Part shown: piece after piece, positions 12,235 to 23,186 of the stretch
Layout of the letters: every line of letters begins with the position of its first letter
Numbering within the stretch: position 1 is the stretch's first letter
Source of the DNA: Amblyomma americanum
Lineage: Eukaryota; Arthropoda; Arachnida; Ixodida; Ixodidae
Assembly: GCF_052857255.1 (NCBI RefSeq)
Contig: NW_027526670.1
Span: 62,001 to 126,000, forward strand
Length of the DNA stretch: 64,000 nucleotides
Reading direction: 5' to 3'
The notes under the pieces: model-generated
Database searches by the model: none
The model's input: the letters and a program-made list of their open reading frames with translations, nothing else
What the model was told of the DNA's origin: nothing
Position numbers and translations under genes: made by a program

Positions 12235-12346
12235 ACGACTTGTAAAATCGATGCTGGTGAATCTTGCTAGTTTCGATCTAAAACGATGTAACGACTTGTA
12301 AAATCGATGCTGGTGAATCTTGCTAGTTTCGATCTAAAACGATGTA
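12235..12346 (+). repeat. 56-bp sub-monomer tandem duplication
   Basis: The 56-bp piece from ACGACTTGT to AAACGATGTA is present twice back to back (12235-12290 and 12291-12346), both with the rare GCTGGTGAATC variant. The junction reads GATGTA|ACGACT. It covers monomer positions about 4-59 and shifts the 137-bp register by 56. There is no obvious long homology at the breakpoints, unlike the whole-monomer duplications elsewhere. Confidence 0.9.
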
Positions 12347-15015
12347 TCCCGTTGTTTTGAGCTGGAATACAAGTTTTCGCGCAGTTCTGAGAGAAAAAGT
12401 TTACACCTTTCTCTCGTCTACTCTTCGACGACTTGTAAAATCGATGCTCGTGAATCGTGCTAGTTTCAATCTAAAACGATGTATCCCGTTGATTTGAGCC
12501 GGAATACAAGTTTTCGCGCAATTCTGAGAGAAAAAGTTTACACCTTTCTCGCGTCTACTCTTCGACGACTTGTAAAATCGATGCTCGTGAATTTTGCCTG
12601 TCTTGATCTAAAACGACGTATACCGTTGTTTTGAGCCGCAATACAAGTTTTCGCGCAGTTCTGAGAGAAAAAGTTTACACCTTTCTCTCGTCTACTCTTC
12701 GACAACTTGTAAAATTGATGCTCGTGAATTTTGCTAGTTTCGGTGTAAAACGATGTATCCCGTTGTTTTGAGGTGGAATACAAGTTTTCGCGCAGTTCTG
12801 AGAGAAAAAGTTTACACCTTTCTCTAGTCTACTCTTCGACGACTTGTTAAATCGATGCTCGTGAATTTTGCTACTTTCGATCTAAAACGATGTATCCCGT
12901 TGTTTTGAGCCGGAATACAATTTTTCGCGCAGTTCTGAGAGAAAAAGTTTACACCTTTCTCTCGTCTACTCTTCGACGACTTGTAAAATCGATGCTCGTG
13001 AATCTTGATAGTTTCGATCTAAAACGATGTATCCTGTTGTTTTGAGCCGGAATACAAGCTTTCGCGCAGTTCTGAGAGAAAAAGTTTACACCTTTCTCTC
13101 GTCTACTCTCCGACGACTTGTAAAATCGATGCTCGTTAATCTTGCTAGTGTCGATCTAAAACGATGTATTCCGTTGTTTTGAGCCGGAATACAAGTTTTC
13201 GCGCAGTTATGAGAGAAAAAGTTTACACCTTTTTCTCGTCTACTCTTCGACGACTTGTAGAATCGATGCTCGTGAATCTTGATAGTATCACTCTAAAACG
13301 ATGTATCCCATTGTTTTGAGCCGGAATACAAGTTTTCGCGCAGTTCTGAGAGAAAAAGTTTACACCTTTCTCTCGTCTACTCTTCGACGACTTGTAAAAT
13401 TGATGCTCGTTAATCTTGCTTGTTTCGATCTAAAACGATGTATTCCGTTGTTTTGAGCCGGAATACAAGTTTTCGCGCAGTTCTGAGAGAAACATTTACA
13501 CCTTTCTCTCGTCTACTCTGCGACGACTTGTAAACTCGATGCTCGTGAATCTTGGTAGTTTCGATCTAAAACGATATATCCCGTTGTTTTGAGCCGGAAT
13601 ACAAGTTTTCGCGCAGTTCTGAGAGAAAAAGTTTACACCTTTCTCTCGTCTACTCTTCGACGACTTGTAAAATCGATGCTCGTGAATTTTGCTTGTCTTG
13701 AACTAAAACGATGTATCCCGTTGTTTTGAGCCGCAATACAAGTTTTCGCGCAGTTCTGAGAGAAAAAGTTTACACCTTTCTCTCGTCTACTCTTCGACGA
13801 CTTGTTAAATCGATGCTCGTGAATTTTGCTACTTTCGATCTAAAACGATGTATATCGTTGTTTTGAGCCGGAATACAATTTTTCGCGCAGTTCTGAGAAA
13901 AAGTTTACACCTTTCTTTCGTCTACTCTTCGACGACTTGTAAAATCGATGCTCGTGAATTTTGCTTGTCTTGATCTTAAACGATGTATCCCGTTGTTTTG
14001 AGCCGCAATACAAGTTTTCGCGCAGTTCTGAGAGAAAAAGTTTACACCTTTCTCTCGTCTACTCTTCGACGACTTGTTAAATCGATGCTCGTGAATTTTG
14101 CTACTTTCGATCTAAAACGATGTATATCGTTGTTTTGAGCCGGAATACAATTTTTCGCGCAGTTCTGAGAAAAAGTTTACACCTTTCTTTCGTCTACTCT
14201 TCGACGACTTGTAAAATCGATGCTCGTGAATCTTGATAGTTTCGATCTAAAACAATGTATTCCGTTGTTTTGAGCCGGAATACAAGTTTTCGAGCAGTTC
14301 TGAGAGAAAAAGTTTACACCTTTCTTTCGTCTACTCTTCGACGACTTGTAAAATCGATGCTCGTGAATTTTGCTTGTCTTGATCTAAAACGATGTATCCC
14401 GTTGTTTTGAGCCGCAATACAAGTTTTCGCGCAGTTCTGAGAGAAAAAGTTTACACCTTTCTCTCGTCTACTCTTCGACGACTTGTAAAATTGATGCTCG
14501 TGAATTTTGCTAGTTTTGATCTAAAACGATGTATCCCGTTGTTTTGAGCTGGAATATAAGTTTTCGCGCAGTTCTGAGAGAAAAAGTTTACACCTTTCTC
14601 TCGTCTACTCTTCGACGACTTGTAAAATCGATGCTCGTGAATCTTGATAGTTTCGATCTAAAACAATGTATTCCGTTGTTTTGAGCCGGAATACAAGTTT
14701 TCGCGCAGTTCTGAGAGAAAAATTTACACCTTTCTCTCGTCTACTCTGCGACGACTTGTAAAATCGATGCTCGTGAATCTTGCTAGTTTCGATCTAAAAC
14801 GATGTATCCCGTTGTTTTGAGCTGGAATACAAGTTTTCGCGCAGTTCTGAGAGAAAAAGTTTACACCTTTCTCTCGTCTACTCTTCGACGACTTGTAAAA
14901 TCGATGCTCGTGAATCGTGCTAGTTTCAATCTAAAACGATGTATCCCGTTGATTTGAGCCGGAATACAAGTTTTCGCGCAGTTCTGAGAGAAAAAGTTTA
15001 CACCTTTTTCGCGTC
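12347..15015 (+). repeat. Satellite segment with a locally repeated F-A dimer
   Basis: About 19 monomers. Around 13640-14190 an F unit (TTTTGCTTGTCTTG) followed by an A unit carrying GTATATCG and a shortened CTGAGAAAAAG occurs twice in tandem about 272 bp apart. The A variant with GTATATCG and CTGAGAAAAAG also occurs near 12010 and 16430 and is common after 43 kb, marking a distinct A lineage. No genes were seen. Confidence 0.8.
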
Positions 15016-15148
15016 TACTCTTCGACTAATAAGGTGGATTGTTGAGCTAGTTGGTGCATGATCGAATAAATGGCAGCGGAAAGTTTGTGTGTTTCTTCGA
15101 TGTCTTCGTTTACTTTCCGCTGCCATTTATTCGATCATACTCTTCGAC
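15016..15148. mobile_element. Non-satellite 111-bp insertion with 11-bp flanking duplication
   Basis: The satellite is interrupted at 15027-15137 by 111 bp unlike any monomer, starting TAATAAGGTGG and ending TTATTCGATCA. The 11-bp TACTCTTCGAC lies on both sides (15016-15026 and 15138-15148) and occurs once in a normal unit, so it behaves as a target-site duplication and the array resumes in perfect register. The insert holds a long hairpin at its right part. No coding capacity is present. Its termini are not inverted repeats of each other, so it is not a classic MITE; a fold-back remnant, a truncated element or repair filler are alternatives. Confidence 0.65.
15058..15138. repeat. Perfect 27-bp inverted repeat with 27-nt loop
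   Basis: The arm at 15058-15084 (ATGATCGAATAAATGGCAGC followed by GGAAAGT) is exactly the reverse complement of 15112-15138. The spacer 15085-15111 is also 27 nt, T-rich, with TTCTTCGATG and TCTTCG. The inverted repeat is asymmetric within the insertion: it abuts the right flanking duplication, with about 31 bp of unpaired sequence on the left. A 27-bp perfect stem is far beyond chance and is unrelated to the satellite dyads. Confidence 0.95.
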
Positions 15149-16895
15149 GACTTGTAAAATCGATGCTCGTGAATTTTGCTTGTCTTGATCTAAAACGACG
15201 TATCCCGTTGTTTTGAGCCGCAATACAAGTTTTCGCGCAGTTCTGAGAGAAAAAGTTTACACCTTTCTCTCGTCTACTTTCGACGACTTGTTAAATCGAT
15301 GGTGGTGAATTTTGCTACTTTCGATCTAAAACGATGTATCCCGTTGTTTTGAGCCGGAATACAAGTTTTCGCGCAGCTTTGAGAGAAAAAGTTTACACCT
15401 TTCTCTCGTCTACTCTTCGACGACTTGTAAAATTGATGCTCGTGAATTTTGCTAGTTTCGGTGTAAAACGATGTATCCCGTTGTTTTGAGGTGGAATACA
15501 AGTTTTCGCGCAGTTCTGTGAGAAAAAGTTTACACCTTTCTCTCGTCTACTCTTCGACGACTTGTTAAATCGATGCTCGTGAATTTTGCTACTTTCGATC
15601 TAAAACGATGTATCCCGTTGTTTTGAGCCGGAATACAAGTTTTCCCGCAGTTCTGAGAGGAAAATTTACACCTTTCTCTCGTCTACTCTGCGACGACCTG
15701 TAAAATCGATGCTCGTGAATCTTGCTAGTTTCAATCTATAACGATATATCCCGTTGTTTTGAGCGGGAATACACGTTTTCGCGCAGTTCTGAGAGAAAAA
15801 GTTTACACCTTTCTCTCGTCTACTCTTCGACGACTTGTAAAATCGATGCTCGTGAATCTTGATAGTTTCGTTCTAAAAAAAATTTATCCCGTTGTTTTGA
15901 GACGGAATACGAGTTTTCGCGCAGTTCTGAGAGAAAACGTTTACCCCTTTCTCTCGTCTACTCTTCGACGACTTGTAAAATCGATGCTCGTTAATCGTGC
16001 TAGTTTCGATCTAAAACGATGCATCCCATTGTTTTGAGCCGGAATACAAGTTTTTGCGCAGTTTTGAGAGAAAAAGTTTACACCTTTCTATCGTCTACTC
16101 TTCGACGACTTGTAAAATCGATGCTCGTGAATCTTGATAGTTTAGATCTAAAACGATGTATTCCGTTGTTTTGAGCCGGAATACAAGTTTTCGCGCAGTT
16201 CTGAGAGAAAGATTTACACCTTTCTCTCGTCTACTCTGCGACGACTTGTAAAATCGATGCTCGTGAATCTTGCTAGTTTCGATCTAAAACGATGTATCCC
16301 GTTGTTTTGAGCCGGAATAAAAGTTTTCGCGCAGTTCTGAGAGAAAAAGTTTACACCTTTCTCTCGTCTACTCTTCGACGACTTGTTAAATCGATGCTCG
16401 TGAATTTTGCTACTTTCGATCTAAAACGATGTATATCGTTGTTTTGAGCCGGTATACAATTTTTCGCGCAGTTCTGAGAAAAAGTGTACACCTTTCTCTC
16501 GTCTACTCTTCGACGACTTGTAAAATCGATGCACGTGAATCTTGATAGTTTCGATCTAAAACAATGTATTCCGTTGTTTTGAGCCGGAATACAAGTTTTC
16601 GCGCAGTTCTGAGAGAAAAATTTACACCTTTCTCTCGTCTACTCTGCGACGACTTGTAAAATCGATGCTCGTGAATCTTGCTAGTTTCGATCTAAAACGA
16701 TGTATCCCGTTGTTTTGAGCTGGAATACAAGTTTTCGCGCAGTTCTGAGAGAAAAAGTTTACACCTTTATCTCGTCTACTCTTCGACGACTTGTAAAATC
16801 GATGCTCGTGAATCGTGCTAGTTTCAATCTAAAACGATGTATACCGTTGATTTGAGCCGGAATACAATTTTTCGCGCAGTTCTGAGAGAAAAAGT
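15149..16895 (+). repeat. Satellite segment after the insertion
   Basis: About 13 monomers, including A with GGTGGTGAATTTTGC near 15300, I (TTTCGGTGTAAAAC, GAGGTGGAATAC) near 15460, C near 15735, D with a run of A (CTAAAAAAAATTTATCCC) near 15875, E and H (16138). No foreign sequence was seen. Confidence 0.82.
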
Positions 16896-19800
16896 TTACA
16901 CCTTTCTCGCGTCTACTCTTCGACGACTTGTTAAATCGATGCTGGTGAATTTTGCTACTTTCGATCTAAAACGATGTATCCCGTTGTTTTGAGCCGGAAT
17001 ACAAGTTTTCGCGCAGTTCTGAGAGAAAAAGTTTACACCTTTCTCTCGTCTACTCTTCGACGACTTGTAAAATTGATGCTCGTGAATTTTGCTAGTTTCG
17101 GTGTAAAACGATGTATCCCGTTGTTTTGAGGTGGAATACAAGTTTTCGCGCAGTTCTGTGCGAAAAAGTTTACACCTTTCTCTCGTCTACTCTTCAACGA
17201 CTTGTTAAATTGATGCTCGTGAATTTTGCTACTTTCGATCTAAAACGATGTATCCCGTTGTTTTGAGCCGGAATACAATTTTTCGCGCAGTTCTGAGAGA
17301 AAAAGTTTACACCTTTCTCTCGTCTACTCTTCGACGACTTGTAAAATCGATGCTCGTGAATCTTGAGTTTCGATCTAAAACGATGTATTCCGTTGTTTTG
17401 AGCCGGAATACAAGTTTTCCCGCAGTTCTGAGAGAAAAATTTACACCTTTCTCTCGTCTACTCTTCGACGACTTGTAAAATCGATGCTCGTTAATCGTGC
17501 TAGTTTCGATCTAAAACGATGTATTCCGTTGTTTTGAGCCGGAATACAAGTTTTCGCGCAGTTCTGAGAGAAAAATTTACACCTTTCTCTCGTCTACTTT
17601 GCGACGACTTGTAAAATCGATGCTCGTGAATCTTGCTAGTTTCGATCTAAAACGATGTATCCCGTTGTTTTGAGCCGGACTACAAGTTTTCGCGCAGTTC
17701 TGAGAGAAAAAGTTTACACCTTTCTCTCGTCTACTTTTCGACGAATTGTTAAATCGATGCTGGTGAATTTTGCTACTTTCGATCTAAAACGATGTATCCC
17801 GTTGTTTTGAGCCGGAATACAAGTTTTCGCGCAGTTCTGAGAGAAAAAGTTTACACCTTTCTCTCGTCTACTCTTCGACGACTTGTAAAATCGATGCTCG
17901 TGAATCTTGATAGTTGCGTTCTAAAACAATGTATCCCGTTGTTTTGACACGGAATACGAGTTTTCGCGCAGTTCTGAGAGAAAACGTTTACCCCTTCATC
18001 TCGTCTACTCTTCGACGACTTGTAAAATCGATGCTCGTTAATCGTGCTAGTTTCGATCTAAAACGATGCATCCCGTTGTTTTGAGCCGGAATACAAGTTT
18101 TTGCGCAGTTTTGAGAGAAAAAGTTTACACCTTTCTACCGTCTACTCTTCGACGACTTGTAAAATCGATGCTCGTGAATCTTGATAGTTTAGATCTAAAA
18201 CGATGTATTCCGTTGTTTTGAGCCGGAATACAAGTTTTCGCGCAGTTCTGAGAGAAAAATTTACACCTTTCTCTCGTCTACTCTGCGACGACTTATAAAA
18301 TCGATGCTCGTGAATCTTGCTAGTTTCGATCTAAAACGATGTATCCCGTTGTTTTGAGCCGGAATACAAGTTTTCGCGCAGTTCTGAGAGAAAAAGTTTA
18401 CACCTTTCTCTCGTCTACTCTTCGACGACTTGTAAAATTGGTGCTCGTGAATCTTGATAGTTTCGTTCTAAAACAATGTATCCCGTTGTTTTGAGACGGA
18501 ATACGAGTTTTCGCGCAGTTCTGAGAGAAAACGTTTACCCCTTTCTCTCGTCTACTCTTCGACGACTTGTAAAATCGATGCTCGTTAATCGTGCTAGTTT
18601 CGATCTAAAACGATGTATCCCGTTGTTTTGAGCCGGAATACTAGTTTTCGCGCAGTTCTGAGAGAAAAAGTTTACACCTTTTTCTCGTCTACTCTTCGAC
18701 GACTTGTAAAATGGATGCTCGTGAATCTTGCTAGTTTCGATCTAAAACGATGTATCCCGTTATTTTGAGCCGGAATACAAGTTTTCGCGCAGTTCTGAGA
18801 GAAAAAGTGTACACCTTTTTCTCGTCTACTCTTCGACGACTTGTAGAATCGATGCTCGTGAATCTTGATAGTATCACTCTAAAACGATGTATCCCGTTGT
18901 TTTGAGCCGGAATACAAGTTTTCGCGCAGTTCTGAGAGAAAAAGTTTACACCTTTCTCTCGTCTACTCTTCGACGACTTGTAAAATTGGTGCTCGTGAAT
19001 CTTGATAGTTTCGTTCTAAAACAATGTATCCCGTTGTTTTGAGACGGAATACGAGTTTTCGCGCAGTTCTGAGAGAAAACGTTTACCCCTTTCTCTCGTC
19101 TACTCTTCGACGACTTGTAAAATCGATGCTCGTTAATCGTGCTAGTTTCGATCTAAAACGATGTATCCCGTTGTTTTGAGCCGGAATACTAGTTTTCGCG
19201 CAGTTCTGAGAGAAAAAGTTTACACCTTTTTCTCGTCTACTCTTCGACGACTTGTAAAATGGATGCTCGTGAATCTTGCTAGTTTCGATCTAAAACGATG
19301 TATCCCGTTATTTTGAGCCGGAATACAAGTTTTCTCGCAGTTCTGAGAGAAAAAGTTTACACCTTTTTCTCGTCTACTCTTCGACGACTTGTAGAATCGA
19401 TGCTCGTGAATCTTGATAGTATCACTCTAAAACGATGTATCCCGTTGTTTTGAGCCGGAATACAAGTTTTCGCGCAGTTCTGAGAGAAAAAGTTTACACC
19501 TTTCTCTCGTCTACTCATCGACGACTTGTAAAATTGATGCTCGTGAATTTTGCTAGTTTCGATCTAAAACGATGTATCCCGTTGTTTTGAGCTGGAATAC
19601 AAGTTTTCGCACAGTTCTGAGAGAAAAAGTTTACACCTTTCTCTCGTCTGCTCTTCGACGACTTGTAGAATCGATGCTCGTGAATCTTGATAGTATCGCT
19701 CTAAAACGATGTATTCCGTTGTTTTGATCCGGAATACAAGTTTTCGCGCAGTTCTGAGAGAAAAAGTTTACACCATTCTCTCGTCTACTCTTCGACGACT

Positions 19801-20041
19801 TGTTAAATCGATGCTCGTGAATTTTGCTACGTTCGATCTAAAACGATGTATCCCGTTGTTTTGAGCCGGAATACAATTTTTCGCGCAGTTCTGAGTGAAA
19901 AAGTTTACACCTTTCTCGCGTCTACACTTCGACGACTTGTAAAATCGATGCTCGTGAATCTTGATAGTTTCGATCTAAAACGATGTATCCTGTTGTTTTG
20001 AGCCGGAATACAAGCTTTCGCGCAGTTCTGAGAGAAAATGT
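16896..20041 (+). repeat. Higher-order block P, copy 1 (about 3.15 kb)
   Basis: The first of three tandem copies of a roughly 23-monomer block. Private markers shared with later copies are A with GCTGGTGAATTTTGC followed by I, a 2-bp deletion giving CTTGAGTTTCGATC near 17364, TAGTTGCGTTC with GACACGG near 17911, CTTCATCTCG, CTACCGTC, and AAATTGGTGCTCG near 18435. Relative to copy 2 it lacks four monomers between about 17.5 and 17.9 kb and has gained a different four by the duplication at 18422-19517. Confidence 0.85.
18422..19517 (+). repeat. Four-monomer (548-bp) tandem duplication inside block P copy 1
   Basis: Units 18422-18969 and 18970-19517 repeat the same four subfamilies: D with AAATTGGTGCTCG, E with GGAATACTAG, a unit with AAATGGATGCTCG and CCGTTATTTTGAG, and a G-like unit with AGTATCACTC. 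The spacing is exactly 548 bp (4 x 137). I noticed only small differences, for example AAAGTGTACACC against AAAGTTTACACC and TTTTCGCGCAG against TTTTCTCGCAG. The other copies of the block have this tetramer once, so this is a recent local gain. Confidence 0.9.
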
Positions 20042-23000
20042 TTACACCTTTCTCTCGTCTACTCTTCGACGACTTGTTAAATCGATGCTGGTGAATTTTG
20101 CTACTTTCGATCTAAAACGATGTATCCCGTTGTTTTGAGCCGGAATACAAGTTTTCGCGCAGTTCTGAGAGAAAAAGTTTACACCTTTCTCTCGTCTACT
20201 CTTCGACGACTTGTAAAATTGATGCTCGTGAATTTTGCTAGTTTCGGTGTAAAACGATGTATCCCGTTGTTTTGAGGTGGAATACAAGTTTTCGCGCAGT
20301 TCTGTGCGAAAAAGTTTACACCTTTCTCTCGTCTACTCTTCGACGACTGGTTAAATTGATGCTCGTGAATTTTGCTACTTTCGATCTAAAACGATGTATC
20401 CCGTTGTTTTGAGCCGGAATACAATTTTTCGCGCAGTTCTGAGAGAAAAAGTTTACACCTTTCTCTCGTCTACTCTTCGACGACTTGTAAAATCGATGCT
20501 CGTGAATCTTGAGTTTCGATCTAAAACGATGTATTCCGTTGTTTTGAGCCGGAATACAAGTTTTCCCGCAGTTCTGAGAGGAAAATTTACACCTTTCTCT
20601 CGTCTACTCTTCGACGACTTGTAAAATCGATGCTCGTTAATCGTGCTATTTTCGATCTAAAACGATGCATCCCGTTGTTTTGAGCCGGAATACAAGTTTT
20701 TGCGCAGTTTTGAGAGAAAAAGTTTACACCTTTCTATCGTCTACTCTTCGACGACTTGTAAAATCGATGCTCGTGAATCTTGATAGTTTAGATCTAAAAC
20801 GATGTATTCCGTTGTTTTGAGCCGGAATACAAGTTTTCGCGCAGTTCTGAGAGAAAAATTTACACCTTTCTCTCGTCTACTTTGCGACGACTTGTTAAAT
20901 CGATGCTGGTGAATTTTGCTACTTTCGATCTAAAACGATGTATCCCGTTGTTTTGAGCCGGAATACAAGTTTTCGCGCAATTCTGAGAGAAAAAGTTTAC
21001 ACCTTTCTCTCGTCTACTCTTCGACGACTTGTAAAATTGATGCTCGTGAATTTTGCTAGTTTAGGTGTAAAACGATGTATCCCGTTGTTTTGAGGTGGAA
21101 TACAAGTTTTCGCGCAGTTCTGAGAGAAAAAGTTTACACCTTTCTCTCGTCTACTCTTCGACGACTTGTTAAATCGATGCTCGTGAATTTTGCTACTTTC
21201 GATCTAAAACGATGTATCCCGTTGATTTGAGCCGGAATACAATTTTTCGCGCAGTTCTGAGAGAAAAAGTTTACACCTTTCTCTCGTCTACTCTTCGACG
21301 ACTTGTAAGATCGATGCTCGTGAATCTTGATAGTTTCGATCTAAAACGATGTATTCCGTTGTTTTGAGCCGGAATACAAGTTTTCCCGCAGTTCTGAGAG
21401 AAAAATTTACACCTTTCTCTCGTCTACTCTGCGACGACCTGTAAAATCGATGCTCGTGAATCTTCCTAGTTTCGATCTATAACGATATATCCCGTTGTTT
21501 TGAGCCGGAATACAAGTTTTCGCGCAGTTCTGAGAGAAAAAGTTTACACCTTTCTCTCGTCTACTCTTCGACGACTTGTAAAATCGATGCTCGTGAATCT
21601 TGATAGTTGCGTTCTAAAACAATGTATCCCGTTGTTTTGACACGGAATACGAGTTTTCGCGCAGTTCTGAGAGAAAACGTTTACCCCTTCATCTCGTCTA
21701 CTCTTCGACGACTTGTAAAATCGATGCTCGTTAATCGTGCTAGTTTCGATCTAAAACGATGCATCCCGTTGTTTTGAGCCGGAATACAAGTTTTTGCGCA
21801 GTTTTGAGAGAAAAAGTTTACACCTTTCTACCGTCTACTCTTCGACGACTTGTAAAATCGATGCTCGTGAATCTTGATAGTTTAGATCTAAAACGATGTA
21901 TTCCGTTGTTTTGAGCCGGAATACAAGTTTTCGCGCAGTTCTGAGAGAAAAATTTACACCTTTCTCTCGTCTACTCTGCGACGACTTATAAAATCGATGC
22001 TCGTGAATCTTGCTAGTTTCGATCTAAAACGATGTATCCCGTTGTTTTGAGCCGGAATACAAGTTTTCGCGCAGTTCTGAGAGAAAAAGTTTACACCTTT
22101 CTCTCGTCTACTCTTCGACGACTTGTAAAATTGGTGCTCGTGAATCTTGATAGTTTCGTTCTAAAACAATGTATCCCGTTGTTTTGAGACGGAATACGAG
22201 TTTTCGCGCAGTTCTGAGAGAAAACGTTTACCCCTTTCTCTCGTCTACTCTTCGACGACTTGTAAAATCGATGCTCGTTAATCGTGCTAGTTTCGATCTA
22301 AAACGATGTATCCCGTTGTTTTGAGCCGGAATACTAGTTTTCGCGCAGTTCTGAGAGAAAAAGTTTACACCTTTTTCTCGTCTACTCTTCGACGACTTGT
22401 AAAATGGATGCTCGTGAATCTTGCTAGTTTCGATCTAAAACGATGTATCCCGTTATTTTGAGCCGGAATACAAGTTTTCGCGCAGTTCTGAGAGAAAAAG
22501 TGTACACCTTTTTCTCGTCTACTCTTCGACGACTTGTAGAATCGATGCTCGTGAATCTTGATAGTATCACTCTAAAACGATGTATCCCGTTGTTTTGAGC
22601 CGGAATACAAGTTTTCGCGCAGTTCTGAGAGAAAAAGTTTACACCTTTCTCTCGTCTACTCATCGACGACTTGTAAAATTGATGCTCGTGAATTTTGCTA
22701 GTTTCGATCTAAAACGATGTATCCCGTTGTTTTGAGCTGGAATACAAGTTTTCGCACAGTTCTGAGAGAAAAAGTTTACACCTTTCTCTCGTCTGCTCTT
22801 CGACGACTTGTAGAATCGATGCTCGTGAATCTTGATAGTATCGCTCTAAAACGATGTATTCCGTTGTTTTGATCCGGAATACAAGTTTTCGCGCAGTTCT
22901 GAGAGAAAAAGTTTACACCATTCTCTCGTCTACTCTTCGACGACTTGTTAAATCGATGCTCGTGAATTTTGCTACGTTCGATCTAAAACGATGTATCCCG

Positions 23001-23186
23001 TTGTTTTGAGCCGGAATACAATTTTTCGCGCAGTTCTGAGTGAAAAAGTTTACACCTTTCTCGCGTCTACACTTCGACGACTTGTAAAATCGATGCTCGT
23101 GAATCTTGATAGTTTCGATCTAAAACGATGTATCCTGTTGTTTTGAGCCGGAATACAAGCTTTCGCGCAGTTCTGAGAGAAAATGT
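20042..23186 (+). repeat. Higher-order block P, copy 2 (3145 bp)
   Basis: Markers are displaced by about 3146 bp from copy 1 (16896 to 20042; 17248 to 20394) and by 3693 bp after the four extra monomers here at about 20.65-21.2 kb (17911 to 21604; 18435 to 22128). The difference 3693-3145=548 equals exactly four monomers, as expected for whole-unit gain or loss. Nearly all private substitutions are shared with copies 1 and 3. Confidence 0.87.

Noticed and set aside
15085..15111. Functional small-RNA gene in the loop of the 15.1-kb hairpin
   Set aside because: There is no promoter or conserved RNA family signature; a perfect 27-bp stem alone does not show transcription. Kept only as a check in the findings.
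15027..15137. Helitron or standard MITE identity for the insertion
   Set aside because: A Helitron leaves no target duplication and has a short 3' hairpin followed by CTRR; here there is an 11-bp duplication and a 27-bp stem. A MITE should have inverted repeats at both ends; here only the right end touches the hairpin.
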